Positions 55,057 to 62,782 of a stretch of 64,000 nt of DNA are shown here, in pieces. Source of the DNA: Clostridium brassicae (lineage in GTDB: Bacteria > Bacillota > Clostridia > Clostridiales > Clostridiaceae); assembly GCF_026738875.1 (NCBI RefSeq), contig NZ_JAPQFJ010000008.1, positions 62,001-126,000 on the forward strand, given 5' to 3'. How positions within the stretch are numbered: position 1 is the first letter of the stretch; the number at the start of each line of letters is the position of its first letter. The position numbers and the translations under genes were made by a program. The notes beneath the pieces were generated by a model. That model did not search any database. It was not told where the DNA came from and saw only the letters and a list, made by a program, of their open reading frames with translations.

Positions 55057-56298
55057 TTATTCTAACACAATGTCTTTTAAATATTTTAACGCATTTTTAC
55101 AGATATAGTTATTTTGTGACATTTCATCCATTATAGATATAGTTTTATCTATATTCAATCCTTCCCTATAGGGTCTATCTTCAGTTAATGCTTGATATAT
55201 ATCACATATAGCTATAATTCTGGATTCTTCTGACAGTTCATGTGCATTAAGCCTATTAGGATATCCAGTGCCATCTAATTTTTCATGATGATTAGAAGCC
55301 CACCCACTTATTTCAGGTATATCTTCAATTTTATTTAATATTATTGCTGTATAGTATACATGGCTCTTTATTATAGAAAATTCATCCATAGTTAAGGGAC
55401 CATTTTTATCTAAAATTTTTGAAGGAATAGCTAATTTACCAATGTCATGAAGAAGACCAGCGATCTTCATTTTTATGCATTTTTCATCTGAGTATCCTAT
55501 ATGTTTTGAGATTTTGTAAGCTAAATCTGCAATTCCTTTTGAGTGTGTAGCAGTAAATTTACTTTTAGAATCTATTATTCGTGAAAAAATCTCAGCTATT
55601 TTTTCGAATTCCTGTAGATTCAAGTAAATATCTAATTGAGGGGCATTATATAGAAGGATGTAATCTATAAAAGCAACATTTTCAATATCAAACCAAAAGC
55701 TATCTTTTTTTGATAAATTAAGGAATGCATTTACTATCTGTGTTGAGAATATTATATTTTCCTTTGATTTTATCCATTCTGTAATATAATCTCTTTGTTT
55801 AAAAGAAGGAACTTTTTCTTTATAAGATAACTCTATAAGGTCAGCTATTCTTATAACTTGGCTTATAATAGGAATTTCATCTTTTTTTAGTCCCATAGCC
55901 CCTGTACCGTTATAATTTTCATGGTGATACAAAATAATATCTGAAATATCGTTAAATATAGGAAATGGATTTAATATATTTGCGCCATCAACACAGTGTT
56001 GTTTTATAAATTTTTCAGAAGTATGGTTTTTGGTTAAACTAACTGAAGATGTAACACCTATATCATGTAAAAGAGAAGATATATATACACATTGCATAGC
56101 TTTTTTATCCAAATTTAGTTCGGTAGCTATTTTAATAGCGATATAGGCTGTTCTTTTAGAGTGATGGAAAAATTCATGTTCTGAATAATTTATTTTTGAT
56201 ATATTTTCTATAACATAAGTATCTTCTATAGAATTTATTTCTGCAAGATCAAGTGCTATAGACATAGCTAATATTGTTTTATCTAAATTTACTTTCAT
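55057..56298 (-). CDS. Tandem HD-domain protein with C-terminal HD-GYP module
   Basis: This 413-residue cytosolic protein without membrane helices has two HD modules. The first has SLLHDIGV (HD at 78-79) and HHENYNGTGAMG (125-136), a GYP-like element in which GYP is replaced by GAM. The second has LLHDIGKLAIP (HD at 284-285), NHHEKLDGTGYP (336-347) and AICDIYQALTEDRPYR, a full HD-GYP signature. HD-GYP enzymes usually hydrolyse cyclic di-GMP, and here the second module is the likely active one. There are no neighbours in the same direction except the tsa operon downstream. Confidence 0.88.
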   Translation of the reverse strand: MKVNLDKTILAMSIALDLAEINSIEDTYVIENISKINYSEHEFFHHSKRTAYIAIKIATELNLDKKAMQCVYISSLLHDIGVTSSVSLTKNHTSEKFIKQHCVDGANILNPFPIFNDISDIILYHHENYNGTGAMGLKKDEIPIISQVIRIADLIELSYKEKVPSFKQRDYITEWIKSKENIIFSTQIVNAFLNLSKKDSFWFDIENVAFIDYILLYNAPQLDIYLNLQEFEKIAEIFSRIIDSKSKFTATHSKGIADLAYKISKHIGYSDEKCIKMKIAGLLHDIGKLAIPSKILDKNGPLTMDEFSIIKSHVYYTAIILNKIEDIPEISGWASNHHEKLDGTGYPNRLNAHELSEESRIIAICDIYQALTEDRPYREGLNIDKTISIMDEMSQNNYICKNALKYLKDIVLE

Positions 56299-56553
56299 AT
56301 TCTATACTCCTTTGAAATTATAAGCATATTATTCCAAAATAATTCTAACACATTATCTTAAATTATAAAATAATGCTAACTGAGAAAATTACATAATTCC
56401 AAAACTTGCATGTAGCATTTAGAATTTCTAATTATTTAGTTTTTGTAACTAATAAATAGTCTATTTAAAAATATTTTTAAATAGAAGGATATATACATAT
56501 TAATATAGAAATAAAAATATATCATTATTAAAGATGATAGAGGGGGTTTTATT

Positions 56554-57177
56554 ATGTTAGTGAGTAATTTGCTATTAAGTAAGGAAAAATTAACTACTAT
56601 ATCACCTTATGAGTGTACAAAAAAGGCCCTTGAATTAATTAATAAAAATAAGACTTTGTCTATTCCGGTATGTATTGGAGATAAATTTTATGGTTATATA
56701 GCAAAAGTAAATATATATGAATTTTTATTAGAAAAGTTAGAAGATAGAGAAAAGTTACTGTTAAATACGCAAGTAAAAGAGTTAATGAAAAAAGACATAC
56801 CAATTGTAAGACCTAATGAAGAATTAGAAGATGTAACTCCGTTGCTTGCAAAACGTAATATACCATTTGTAGGAGTAGTTGATAAATACAATAAGTTTCA
56901 TGGTATAATAACATATAAAGCAATATTTCATGAGTTTACAGAAATATTAGGTGTAAATCAAGGCAGAAGAATGTCCATAATAACTCACGAATACAAAGGA
57001 CAGCTTTCAAAAATTACAAAAATAATAGCACAGAATAAAGGTGATGTTATAAGTATTGTAGTTTTTAATCCTAAAAGTGCCTTTAATTTAAGAGAAATTG
57101 TTGTGAGAATTGAGGAAGAAAATTTTGATATAATATTAAGAAAATTAAAAGAAGCTGGATTTAATGTTGAAATTTAA
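56554..57177 (+). CDS. CBS-pair plus ACT-domain protein (AcuB-like)
   Basis: This 207-residue protein has two CBS motifs (residues 1-70 and about 75-128, with VKELMKKDIPIVRPNEELEDV and IPFVGVVDKYNKFHGIITY) followed by an ACT-like domain (about 139-207, RRMSIITHEYKGQLSKITKIIAQNKGDVISIVVF). Such proteins sense adenine nucleotides or amino acids; AcuB is a named relative, but its function is uncertain. It is probably regulatory and monocistronic. It starts after GAGGGGG, and an imperfect 17-bp hairpin with G-U pairs lies just downstream (about 57204-57248). Confidence 0.8.
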   Translation: MLVSNLLLSKEKLTTISPYECTKKALELINKNKTLSIPVCIGDKFYGYIAKVNIYEFLLEKLEDREKLLLNTQVKELMKKDIPIVRPNEELEDVTPLLAKRNIPFVGVVDKYNKFHGIITYKAIFHEFTEILGVNQGRRMSIITHEYKGQLSKITKIIAQNKGDVISIVVFNPKSAFNLREIVVRIEEENFDIILRKLKEAGFNVEI

Positions 57178-57268
57178 TTAAGATTTTAGAATTAAGGTTT
57201 TAGAATTATGGTTTTGGGATTTAAAAATAGAATTCCAAAGCCATAATTAAAGAAAATAAAAAAAACTA

Positions 57269-57297
57269 TTGCATATATTGGAGAATCATGCTATAAT
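57269..57297 (+). promoter_or_regulatory. Promoter of tRNA-Trp
   Basis: TTGCAT at 57269, a 17-base spacer and a perfect TATAAT at 57292-57297 lie about 14 bases before the tRNA. Confidence 0.78.
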
Positions 57298-57311
57298 AAT
57301 TTTCGTGTCGA

Positions 57312-57387
57312 AGGGGTATGGCTCAATTGGTAGAGTAGTGGTCTCCAAAACCATTGGTTCCGGGTTCGAGTCCTGGTGCCCCTGCCA
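57312..57387 (+). tRNA. tRNA-Trp, anticodon CCA
   Basis: The 76-base cloverleaf has acceptor AGGGGTA with TGCCCCT (one G-U pair), an anticodon loop CTCCAAA giving CCA, a GGTTCGAGTCC T-arm and an encoded GCCA end. An integrase gene follows, so the 3' end is a likely attachment site. Confidence 0.97.
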
Positions 57388-57392
57388 GATGT

Positions 57393-57425
57393 AAAGCCTG
57401 TGAATTCAACGGTTCACAGGCTTTT
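57393..57425 (+). terminator. Terminator of tRNA-Trp
   Basis: 12-bp arms AAAGCCTGTGAA and TTCACAGGCTTT with an 8-base loop and a TTTTG tail begin six bases after the CCA end. Confidence 0.82.
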
Positions 57426-57443
57426 GTAATATATTTTTTTCTT

Positions 57444-57505
57444 AGTGATTTTAGTGTTTTGGTTGTCTTTTGGTTGTCTAAATTAAAACACATAATTAAA
57501 TCACT
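57444..57505. repeat. Nested repeat region at the element's left end (candidate integrase arm sites)
   Basis: Two tandem copies of TTTTGGTTGTC (57457-57467 and 57468-57478) sit inside a split inverted repeat: AGTGATTT and GTGTTTT on the left, AAAACAC and AAATCACT on the right. The position, between the tRNA target and the integrase stop codon, is where arm-type binding sites and the attL core are expected. Confidence 0.5.
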
Positions 57506-57511
57506 ATTTTT

Positions 57512-58615
57512 TTATAAAAAATTTTCGGCTTTAGAAACTTCATTTCTTTGCATATCTGTATTAACGTGACTATACGTATCTAAGGTAAAACTTACAGTAC
57601 TATGACCTAATCTTTCTGAAATTACTTTTGGATTAGTTCCTAACTTTAATAATAAAGTTGCATGAGTATGTCTTAAATCATGAAATCTTATTTTAGGAAG
57701 ATTATATTTTTCTAAAAGTTTGGGGAAATGCTGACTTATATAATGAGGATCTATAGGCCTTCCATCCGCCCAACATAAAACATAATCTAAATTTATTCCA
57801 TATTTTAATTTTCTTTGCAAGGCTTCTTTTTTTAATCCATTTAAAAAAGTGATAGTAGTATTTAAAAGGGTTACTATTCTACTTGAATTTTTTGTTTTAG
57901 GTTCCTTTAAAGACAATTTCCCATTTATCCTTTGTAATGTTTTGTTAACTCTCATAGTACCATTTATAAAGTCTATATCTTCCCATTTTAAAGCACATAA
58001 TTCTCCAACTCTCAATCCAGTATGAATAGCTAACAAAATAGGAGCATATAAAAATTCTGTTTTATCTATAGTTTCCAAATAAAAGTTTATTTCATCTGGT
58101 TGCCAATATTTCATCTCTTTTTTAGTTGATTTAGGAGGAGTAACTAAATCGCAAGGATTAGTGTGTATTAATTGCCATTGTTGTGCATGCTTTAATGATA
58201 GATGTAACATTCTATGAGTTTTAATTACTGTATTATTAGAAATTTTTCTATCAGATATTAGTTTCTCATAAAATTTTTGAATTATCATAGGATTCAACTT
58301 TGATAATTTGTATTTCCCAATGTACTTGGTTATATCCCTTATAAAAAATTCATATCTTTTATATGTACTTGGCGAACAATTATTTTTGGGGTAAGTTTCC
58401 ATCCAGTATTGCATATATTCTTTAGTAGTCATTTTATCATTTGCTAGTATAGTGCCTTTTTCAATTTGTGTGATAGTTTCTGCTAGAGCTGCTTCACATT
58501 CCTTTTTAGTTTTGAACCCTCTTTTCCTTTTATATTTTTTCTTGTTGTTTTCGTCAATACCTACATAAACAAAGTAACTCCATGTTGAACCTTCTTTTCT
58601 TACAGTGCCTTTCAA
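57512..58615 (-). CDS. int: Tyrosine recombinase (integrase)
   Basis: This 367-residue site-specific recombinase has an N-terminal arm-binding region (GTVRKEGSTWSYFVYVGIDE and RKRGFKTKKECEAAL) like those of Tn916-type integrases and a SAM-like core-binding domain (about 65-150). The catalytic domain has Arg in HTGLRVGELCALKWEDI, His-x-x-Arg in HDLRHTHATLLL, and the terminal His and Tyr in LGHSTVSFTLDTYSH. The start is TTG at 58615, supported by AAGGAGGTA on the minus strand. Its C-terminal end faces tRNA-Trp, the likely integration target. Confidence 0.95.
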   Translation of the reverse strand: MKGTVRKEGSTWSYFVYVGIDENNKKKYKRKRGFKTKKECEAALAETITQIEKGTILANDKMTTKEYMQYWMETYPKNNCSPSTYKRYEFFIRDITKYIGKYKLSKLNPMIIQKFYEKLISDRKISNNTVIKTHRMLHLSLKHAQQWQLIHTNPCDLVTPPKSTKKEMKYWQPDEINFYLETIDKTEFLYAPILLAIHTGLRVGELCALKWEDIDFINGTMRVNKTLQRINGKLSLKEPKTKNSSRIVTLLNTTITFLNGLKKEALQRKLKYGINLDYVLCWADGRPIDPHYISQHFPKLLEKYNLPKIRFHDLRHTHATLLLKLGTNPKVISERLGHSTVSFTLDTYSHVNTDMQRNEVSKAENFL

Positions 58616-58746
58616 AATATTACCTCCTTATTGAACTTATGTTCGGTGAACAGGTGAAGAAATACCATCAGTAATATACTATCAAGATTTCTTCTTGGTT
58701 TTTTTCAAGGGATACAATAGTCTATATACAAGTCTATTGTTCGTTC

Positions 58747-59079
58747 TTACTTATGAGTTTCTTCTTCAAAAATATCAATCATTTTTAGAAGTTTTTCTCT
58801 ATCACTTTTAGAAATTTTTTTTATTTTACTAAGTATAAGTTTAAGGTCATCTTCAAGTTGGTCAATATTATCATTTTCTGTTAAATTATCTTTAAAAAAC
58901 TTTTGTGCTGAAATACCTAGTGAAGATGCAATTGATTGTAAGACTTCTATACTTGGATTGTATCTTCCATTTTCAATGTCAGCTAAATATGAACGAGAAA
59001 TGTTGGCCTTTTGAGCCAATTCCTTTTGAGTTAACCCTTGATCTTTTCTAACTGTTTTAATATTTTCACCTATAGACAT
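58747..59079 (-). CDS. XRE-family repressor (lysogeny maintenance candidate)
   Basis: This 110-residue protein has an N-terminal helix-turn-helix (LTQKELAQKANISRSYLADIENGRYNPSIEVL, about 16-47) and a Lys/Glu-rich helical C-terminal tail (about 70-110) that may oligomerise. It lacks the peptidase domain of LexA/CI-type repressors, so induction would need another route. It is divergent from the XRE gene at 59309, with repeated operator-like sites in between, the classical switch layout. AAAGGAGAA precedes the ATG. Confidence 0.88.
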   Translation of the reverse strand: MSIGENIKTVRKDQGLTQKELAQKANISRSYLADIENGRYNPSIEVLQSIASSLGISAQKFFKDNLTENDNIDQLEDDLKLILSKIKKISKSDREKLLKMIDIFEEETHK

Positions 59080-59140
59080 TTTTTAATTCTCCTTTCAAAA
59101 TGTCGTATTCACCGACTATATATTATTATAATGTTACAGG

Positions 59141-59285
59141 TACGGAAATACAATACATTAAAAGACGGAAATACAAGTAATAAAATGCAATATGACGGAA
59201 TAACAAGTAATTACAAGGTGTTTTAATTAAATGCTCTAGAATGCTCTTAAATACTTTTTTACTTTTTGACGGAAATACAATACAA
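59141..59285. promoter_or_regulatory. Repeated operator-like sites GACGGAAATACAA in the lysogeny switch
   Basis: Near-identical copies begin at 59141 (TACGGAAATACAATAC), 59164 (GACGGAAATACAAGTAA), 59194 (GACGGAATAACAAGTAA) and 59268 (GACGGAAATACAATACA). A fifth lies at 59521, at the end of the XRE gene. All have the same orientation. A weaker inverted form (GTATTCACCGAC) is at about 59105-59116. They fill the gap between the divergent regulators and probably bind one or both of them. Confidence 0.7.
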
Positions 59286-59308
59286 TCAACATGAAAGGAG
59301 GGCACAAT

Positions 59309-59539
59309 ATGACAAAATTTGATAAACAAAAAATAATAGGGAAAACAATAAAAGACAAAAGAAGAAAAATGAAGCTGACACAGTTAGAAGTAGCTGAAAA
59401 AACAGATTTGTCAAGAAATTATATATCAGATATTGAAAATGGAAGATATATGCCAAGTGTAAATACGCTCATTAAACTTGTTGATTTTTTAGGCATGGAT
59501 CTTAATTTTTTAACAAGTTTGACGGAAATACAAGTATGA
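59309..59539 (+). CDS. Second XRE-family regulator (Cro-like position)
   Basis: This 76-residue protein is almost entirely a helix-turn-helix domain (MKLTQLEVAEKTDLSRNYISDIENGRYMPSVNTLIKLVDFLG). Its recognition stretch resembles that of the divergent repressor (SRxYxxDIENGRYxPS in both), so they may compete for the same sites. The start at 59309 follows AAGGAGGG; an ATG at 59291 overlaps that site. The final codons contain a copy of the operator-like repeat, so binding could also affect the next gene. Confidence 0.86.
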   Translation: MTKFDKQKIIGKTIKDKRRKMKLTQLEVAEKTDLSRNYISDIENGRYMPSVNTLIKLVDFLGMDLNFLTSLTEIQV

Positions 59540-59553
59540 AAGGGGTGTGCTAA

Positions 59554-59811
59554 ATGTTTTCTCCACAGAAATTTGCCAAGGAATGTGGATTGTCTTACAA
59601 CCAAGTTTTGCAAATGTGTAAAACTAAAGAGATTAATGCTTTAGAGACAGAAGGTGGACATTTCAAAATTCCACCAAAAGAATTGGACAAATTTAAAAAT
59701 AGTGATCATGTAAGCAAGGATGAATATCTAAAAGTTATTAGAGAAAATGAAAGACTTAGAACGGTGATAGAACAATTTAAAAATTATGTACTTAACTTAA
59801 AAATTGGATAA
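59554..59811 (+). CDS. Excisionase-like small DNA-binding protein
   Basis: This 85-residue protein has a MerR/excisionase-type winged helix (FAKECGLSYNQVLQMCKTKEINALETEGGHFKIPPKELDKF, about 7-48). A short C-terminal coiled coil follows (SKDEYLKVIRENERLRTVIEQFKNYV). The position next to the switch fits an excisionase or early regulator. It lies 14 bases after the XRE gene with AAAGGGGTG as a site. It could equally be a transcription regulator. Confidence 0.65.
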   Translation: MFSPQKFAKECGLSYNQVLQMCKTKEINALETEGGHFKIPPKELDKFKNSDHVSKDEYLKVIRENERLRTVIEQFKNYVLNLKIG

Positions 59812-59818
59812 AAAGACA

Positions 59819-59935
59819 ATGATAGTTAAAGATATTGCTAAAATTCATAAGAAAGAGGTCGCAGAATTTAGATATTATAAATTAGTTATTCTATCAACAA
59901 AAGTTGTATTGCAACATAGGATAAAAATTATTTAA
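59819..59935 (+). CDS. Possible 38-residue protein
   Basis: A short frame from ATG 59819 to TAA 59935 begins seven bases after the preceding stop and encodes a basic peptide (MIVKDIAKIHKKEVAEFRYY and onward). There is no good ribosome binding site, so it may not be translated. Confidence 0.25.
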   Translation: MIVKDIAKIHKKEVAEFRYYKLVILSTKVVLQHRIKII

Positions 59936-59949
59936 TTACTAATACTAAT

Positions 59950-59966
59950 CTAGTGATAAGCACTAG
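59950..59966. repeat. Small palindrome running into a ribosome binding site
   Basis: CTAGTG-ATAAG-CACTAG, whose last two bases overlap the AGGAGG of the next small gene. In RNA it would form a hairpin just 5' of the Shine-Dalgarno sequence. Confidence 0.5.
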
Positions 59967-59982
59967 GAGGTATGAATATTAA

Positions 59983-60108
59983 ATGGGTAAAAAAATAAAA
60001 AAACAAGAAATTAAAGTAAGAATAATAAATAAGAGTGGAAGAGATTTAAATAAAGAGTTAACCCAGTATATGGCTAAGCTATATTTAGAGGGCAAACTTA
60101 AGCTTTAG
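59983..60108 (+). CDS. Small basic prophage protein, 41 residues
   Basis: ATG 59983 to TAG 60108, with AGGAGG at 59965-59970. The peptide is Lys-rich at the N terminus (MGKKIKKQEIKVRIINKSGR) and ends in an amphipathic helix (NKELTQYMAKLYLEGKLKL). I do not recognise it. The good ribosome binding site and the tight packing with neighbours argue that it is real. Confidence 0.6.
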   Translation: MGKKIKKQEIKVRIINKSGRDLNKELTQYMAKLYLEGKLKL

Positions 60109-60129
60109 TTACATTCATAGCACAAGTCA

Positions 60130-60146
60130 TGTACTAATGTAGTACA
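60130..60146. repeat. Small palindrome upstream of the Spo0E-like gene
   Basis: TGTACTA-ATG-TAGTACA, five bases before AGGAGG. It matches the layout seen before the preceding small gene. Confidence 0.5.
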
Positions 60147-60164
60147 AGCTAGGAGGTAATAAAA

Positions 60165-60296
60165 ATGGAACAGTTAAAAGAAAAACTTTATAAATACATG
60201 GAGCTATATGGAAATTTAGATTCAAGGACAGTAGAAGTAAGTCAAGAGTTAGACAAGCTAATAGTAAAAAAGATGAAAGGAGAAAAGGTAATTTGA
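60165..60296 (+). CDS. Spo0E-family aspartyl-phosphate phosphatase-like protein, 43 residues
   Basis: ATG 60165 to TGA 60296 follows AGGAGG. The peptide forms two helices and carries the Spo0E signature VSQELDKLIVKK (25-36), in which the SQxLD block (S26 to D30) is the catalytic and binding element of Spo0E, YisI and YnzD. These small proteins dephosphorylate Spo0A~P and delay sporulation in Bacillus. Being on a prophage, it may keep the lysogen from entering sporulation, which is inference. The next gene overlaps its stop codon. Confidence 0.75.
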   Translation: MEQLKEKLYKYMELYGNLDSRTVEVSQELDKLIVKKMKGEKVI

Positions 60297-60457
60297 TATT
60301 ATGTCCTATTGGTAATTGTTCAGAAGGTAGAACAATTTGTTGTTTATATTGTTTAAAAAGAAAAGAATGTTTAAATGCCTGTAATAGAACAAATCAGAGT
60401 TGTTATTTTGATAAAGATCCAATAGATAAAAAAAGAGCTGCCAAAGCAGCCAAATAA
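60293..60457 (+). CDS. Cysteine-rich 54-residue protein, zinc-binding candidate
   Basis: The frame begins at TTG 60293, overlapping the Spo0E-like stop, and ends at TAA 60457. It has eight cysteines in 34 residues: CPIGNC, then ICCLYC, KECLNAC and QSC. This looks like one or two small zinc sites. AAAGGAG lies about 11 bases upstream. I do not recognise a named family, but similar cysteine-patterned short proteins are common in clostridial prophages. The tail is Lys/Ala-rich. Confidence 0.6.
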   Translation: MILCPIGNCSEGRTICCLYCLKRKECLNACNRTNQSCYFDKDPIDKKRAAKAAK

Positions 60458-60504
60458 ATTTAAAGTCCAATTAAATTTTAAAGGAAAGTGGGAAGATTGT
60501 AAAG

Positions 60505-60639
60505 GTGGAAGATAAATACAAGGAAGTATTAGAAGAAGTATTAATTAATCTTAGATCAATAGACTCGCCTAATCCAGGAGATAGTTATATCAATGATTCT
60601 ATAAAAATAATTAGTGAGATACTTAAGGAGGAAAAATAA
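60505..60639 (+). CDS. Small acidic prophage protein, 44 residues
   Basis: GTG 60505 to TAA 60639, ending right before the next start. It is predicted to be two helices (EDKYKEVLEEVLINLRSID and NDSIKIISEILKEEK). GGGAAG lies about nine bases upstream. The function is unknown. Its last codons contain the AAGGAGG used by the ATPase gene. Confidence 0.5.
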   Translation: MEDKYKEVLEEVLINLRSIDSPNPGDSYINDSIKIISEILKEEK

Positions 60640-62586
60640 ATGGCAAAAGAAATAGTTTTAAGTTCTTTAAAAATAAAAAACTTTAAAGGTATAAAAGATT
60701 TAGAAATAGATTTTGGACAAGTTACTAATATATATGGAGAAAATGGAGTAGGAAAAACCACAATACAAGATGCTTTCAATTTCTTATTATTCGATAAGGA
60801 TTCTAAAGATAGCACAAAATTTGATGTTCAGCCATTAGATCAGGACAATAATCCAATTCACAATTTAGAAACGATTATACAAGCAACAATGGATATTGAT
60901 AGCAGAGAAGTAGTTTTAAAGAGAGTATATAAAGAAAAATATAGCAAGGTAAGAGGAACAGCTAAGACGGAATTTAAGGGATATGAAAGCAAATACTATG
61001 TAAATGAAGTTCCGAAGAAAGTAACAGAATATAAAGAATTCATATCACAATTAATGGATGAACAATTATTCAAATTAATTACTAATCCAATGTATTTTGC
61101 AAACTTGGCATGGAAAGACAGGAGAGCAATTATAACGGAGATTGTTGGAGACTTGGACAATAATGTTGTTCTTGATTCTAAAAAGAATTTAGAACCACTA
61201 AGAAGCCATTTAGATGATAAATCTTTGAATGACTTTATGAAAGCTAATAGATCTAAAATAAATGAATTAAAGAAAGACAGGGCACAAATACCAAGTAGGA
61301 TTGATGAGGTAAATAATAGTATTCAAGAATTTGATTTTGATGCAATAGACTTCAAAGTAAGAGAAGTTTCTGGAGCAATAAAAAATATAGATGATAAGCT
61401 TCAGGATAAAAGTAAGGTTAATGAAGGTTTATTTAAATTAAAAACAGATTTAATGGAGAAAAAAAGTAAATTAACAGAACTAGAATATGAAATTAAATCT
61501 AATGTTAATAAACCTAAAATGGAATTTGAAGCAAAAGTTAGAAGTGTGGAAGTAAATATAAGGCATTTAGAAAGTGACTTAGAAAATTTAATAGAAGAAG
61601 AAACAAGAGAAAATAATTTAATTAAAATGCTTAAAGATAGAAGAGAAATATTATTAGAAAAATATAAAAAAATAAAAAATTCTTCTTTTGAATTTGATGA
61701 AGAAAGCTGCATATGCCCTACATGTAAAAGAAAATTTGAAGCTAATGATATAGAAGTGAAAAGAACAGAATTAGAAAGCAATTTTAATCAAGATAAAGCG
61801 AATAGGTTAAAAGAGAATATTGAAGAAGGCAGAGCTACAGCTAATCAATTAAAAGTGAAATCTGCTTTAGTCGAAAAAATAGCGAAAAAAATAGCTGATA
61901 AAAAAGAAATATTTGAAGCTACTAAAAAATCACTTATAGCACTTAAAGAAAAATTAAATAAATTTAATCCAATACAAGTTGAGGAACCTAAAGAAATCAA
62001 AATAATAAAAAATGAAATCAAATCTTTGATTACTCAAATTGAAAATTTTAAAGCTGAAGATGTATCTGAGTTAAAACAAAAGAAGCAAGAATTGCAATTA
62101 CAGCTTCAGCAATTAGATAAACAATTAACTTATAAGGAGTTAAATGAAAAGGCTAAGTCTAGGATTAAAGAACTTGAAGAAGAAGAAAACAGACTAAGTG
62201 AGAAAATAGCTGAATTAGAAGGGTTAGAAATGTTAAGTGAAGAGTTTATTAGAACTAAAGTTGAGTTGTTAGAAGAAAAAGTTAATAGTAAGTTTAAATA
62301 TGTGAAATTTAAAATGTTCAATAATCAAATTAACGGGGGATTAGAGGAATGTTGTGAGCCTTGCATTAATGGTGTGCCATTTACAAGCAATTTGAATACA
62401 GCTGCTAAAATTAACGCTGGATTAGACATTATAAATACTTTATGTAGTCATTATGGTGTACAAGCTCCCATTTTTATAGATAATAGAGAATCAGTTAATC
62501 AGCTTATAGAAACTAATTCTCAAATTATTAATCTTATTGTAAGTAAAGATAAAAAATTAAAAATGGAGGTAATGCAAAATGCCTAA
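60640..62586 (+). CDS. SbcC/Rad50-like AAA ATPase of the prophage recombination module
   Basis: This 648-residue protein has Walker A YGENGVGKTTIQDAF near residue 33, a long coiled coil from about 200 to 560 broken by a zinc-hook-like CICPTCKRKF near 360, and a C-terminal ATPase lobe with a Walker B-like PIFIDNRESV. This is the SMC/Rad50 outline. A standard LSGGQ signature is not obvious; TAAKINAGLDI occupies that place. It precedes a Bet-like annealing gene, so it may assist phage recombination or replication. AAGGAGG precedes the ATG. Confidence 0.82.
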   Translation: MAKEIVLSSLKIKNFKGIKDLEIDFGQVTNIYGENGVGKTTIQDAFNFLLFDKDSKDSTKFDVQPLDQDNNPIHNLETIIQATMDIDSREVVLKRVYKEKYSKVRGTAKTEFKGYESKYYVNEVPKKVTEYKEFISQLMDEQLFKLITNPMYFANLAWKDRRAIITEIVGDLDNNVVLDSKKNLEPLRSHLDDKSLNDFMKANRSKINELKKDRAQIPSRIDEVNNSIQEFDFDAIDFKVREVSGAIKNIDDKLQDKSKVNEGLFKLKTDLMEKKSKLTELEYEIKSNVNKPKMEFEAKVRSVEVNIRHLESDLENLIEEETRENNLIKMLKDRREILLEKYKKIKNSSFEFDEESCICPTCKRKFEANDIEVKRTELESNFNQDKANRLKENIEEGRATANQLKVKSALVEKIAKKIADKKEIFEATKKSLIALKEKLNKFNPIQVEEPKEIKIIKNEIKSLITQIENFKAEDVSELKQKKQELQLQLQQLDKQLTYKELNEKAKSRIKELEEEENRLSEKIAELEGLEMLSEEFIRTKVELLEEKVNSKFKYVKFKMFNNQINGGLEECCEPCINGVPFTSNLNTAAKINAGLDIINTLCSHYGVQAPIFIDNRESVNQLIETNSQIINLIVSKDKKLKMEVMQNA

Positions 62587-62782
62587 ATTAACAATTAAAG
62601 ATATTAGAGAATATCAAGACAGGATAAATATTGTACGAGCTAATGGATTTAAAGCTAAAGATTTTAAAAAATTAGGTAGGGAAATAAGAGATAAATTTAA
62701 TCTTACTGATAGACAAGCAATTAGTATTTTAAATGGTAATTCAGATGAAATATTAAAAATATTAGAATTGGAGGATATGTAA
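62579..62782 (+). CDS. Small prophage protein between the ATPase and Bet-like genes, 67 residues
   Basis: This basic helical protein overlaps the ATPase gene by eight bases and abuts the next gene's ATG, so translation is coupled. The sequence includes YQDRINIVRANGFKAKDFKK and an LTDRQAISILNG helix. I do not recognise a family. Its location suggests an accessory to recombination. GGAGG lies in the preceding coding sequence at the right distance. Confidence 0.65.
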   Translation: MPKLTIKDIREYQDRINIVRANGFKAKDFKKLGREIRDKFNLTDRQAISILNGNSDEILKILELEDM

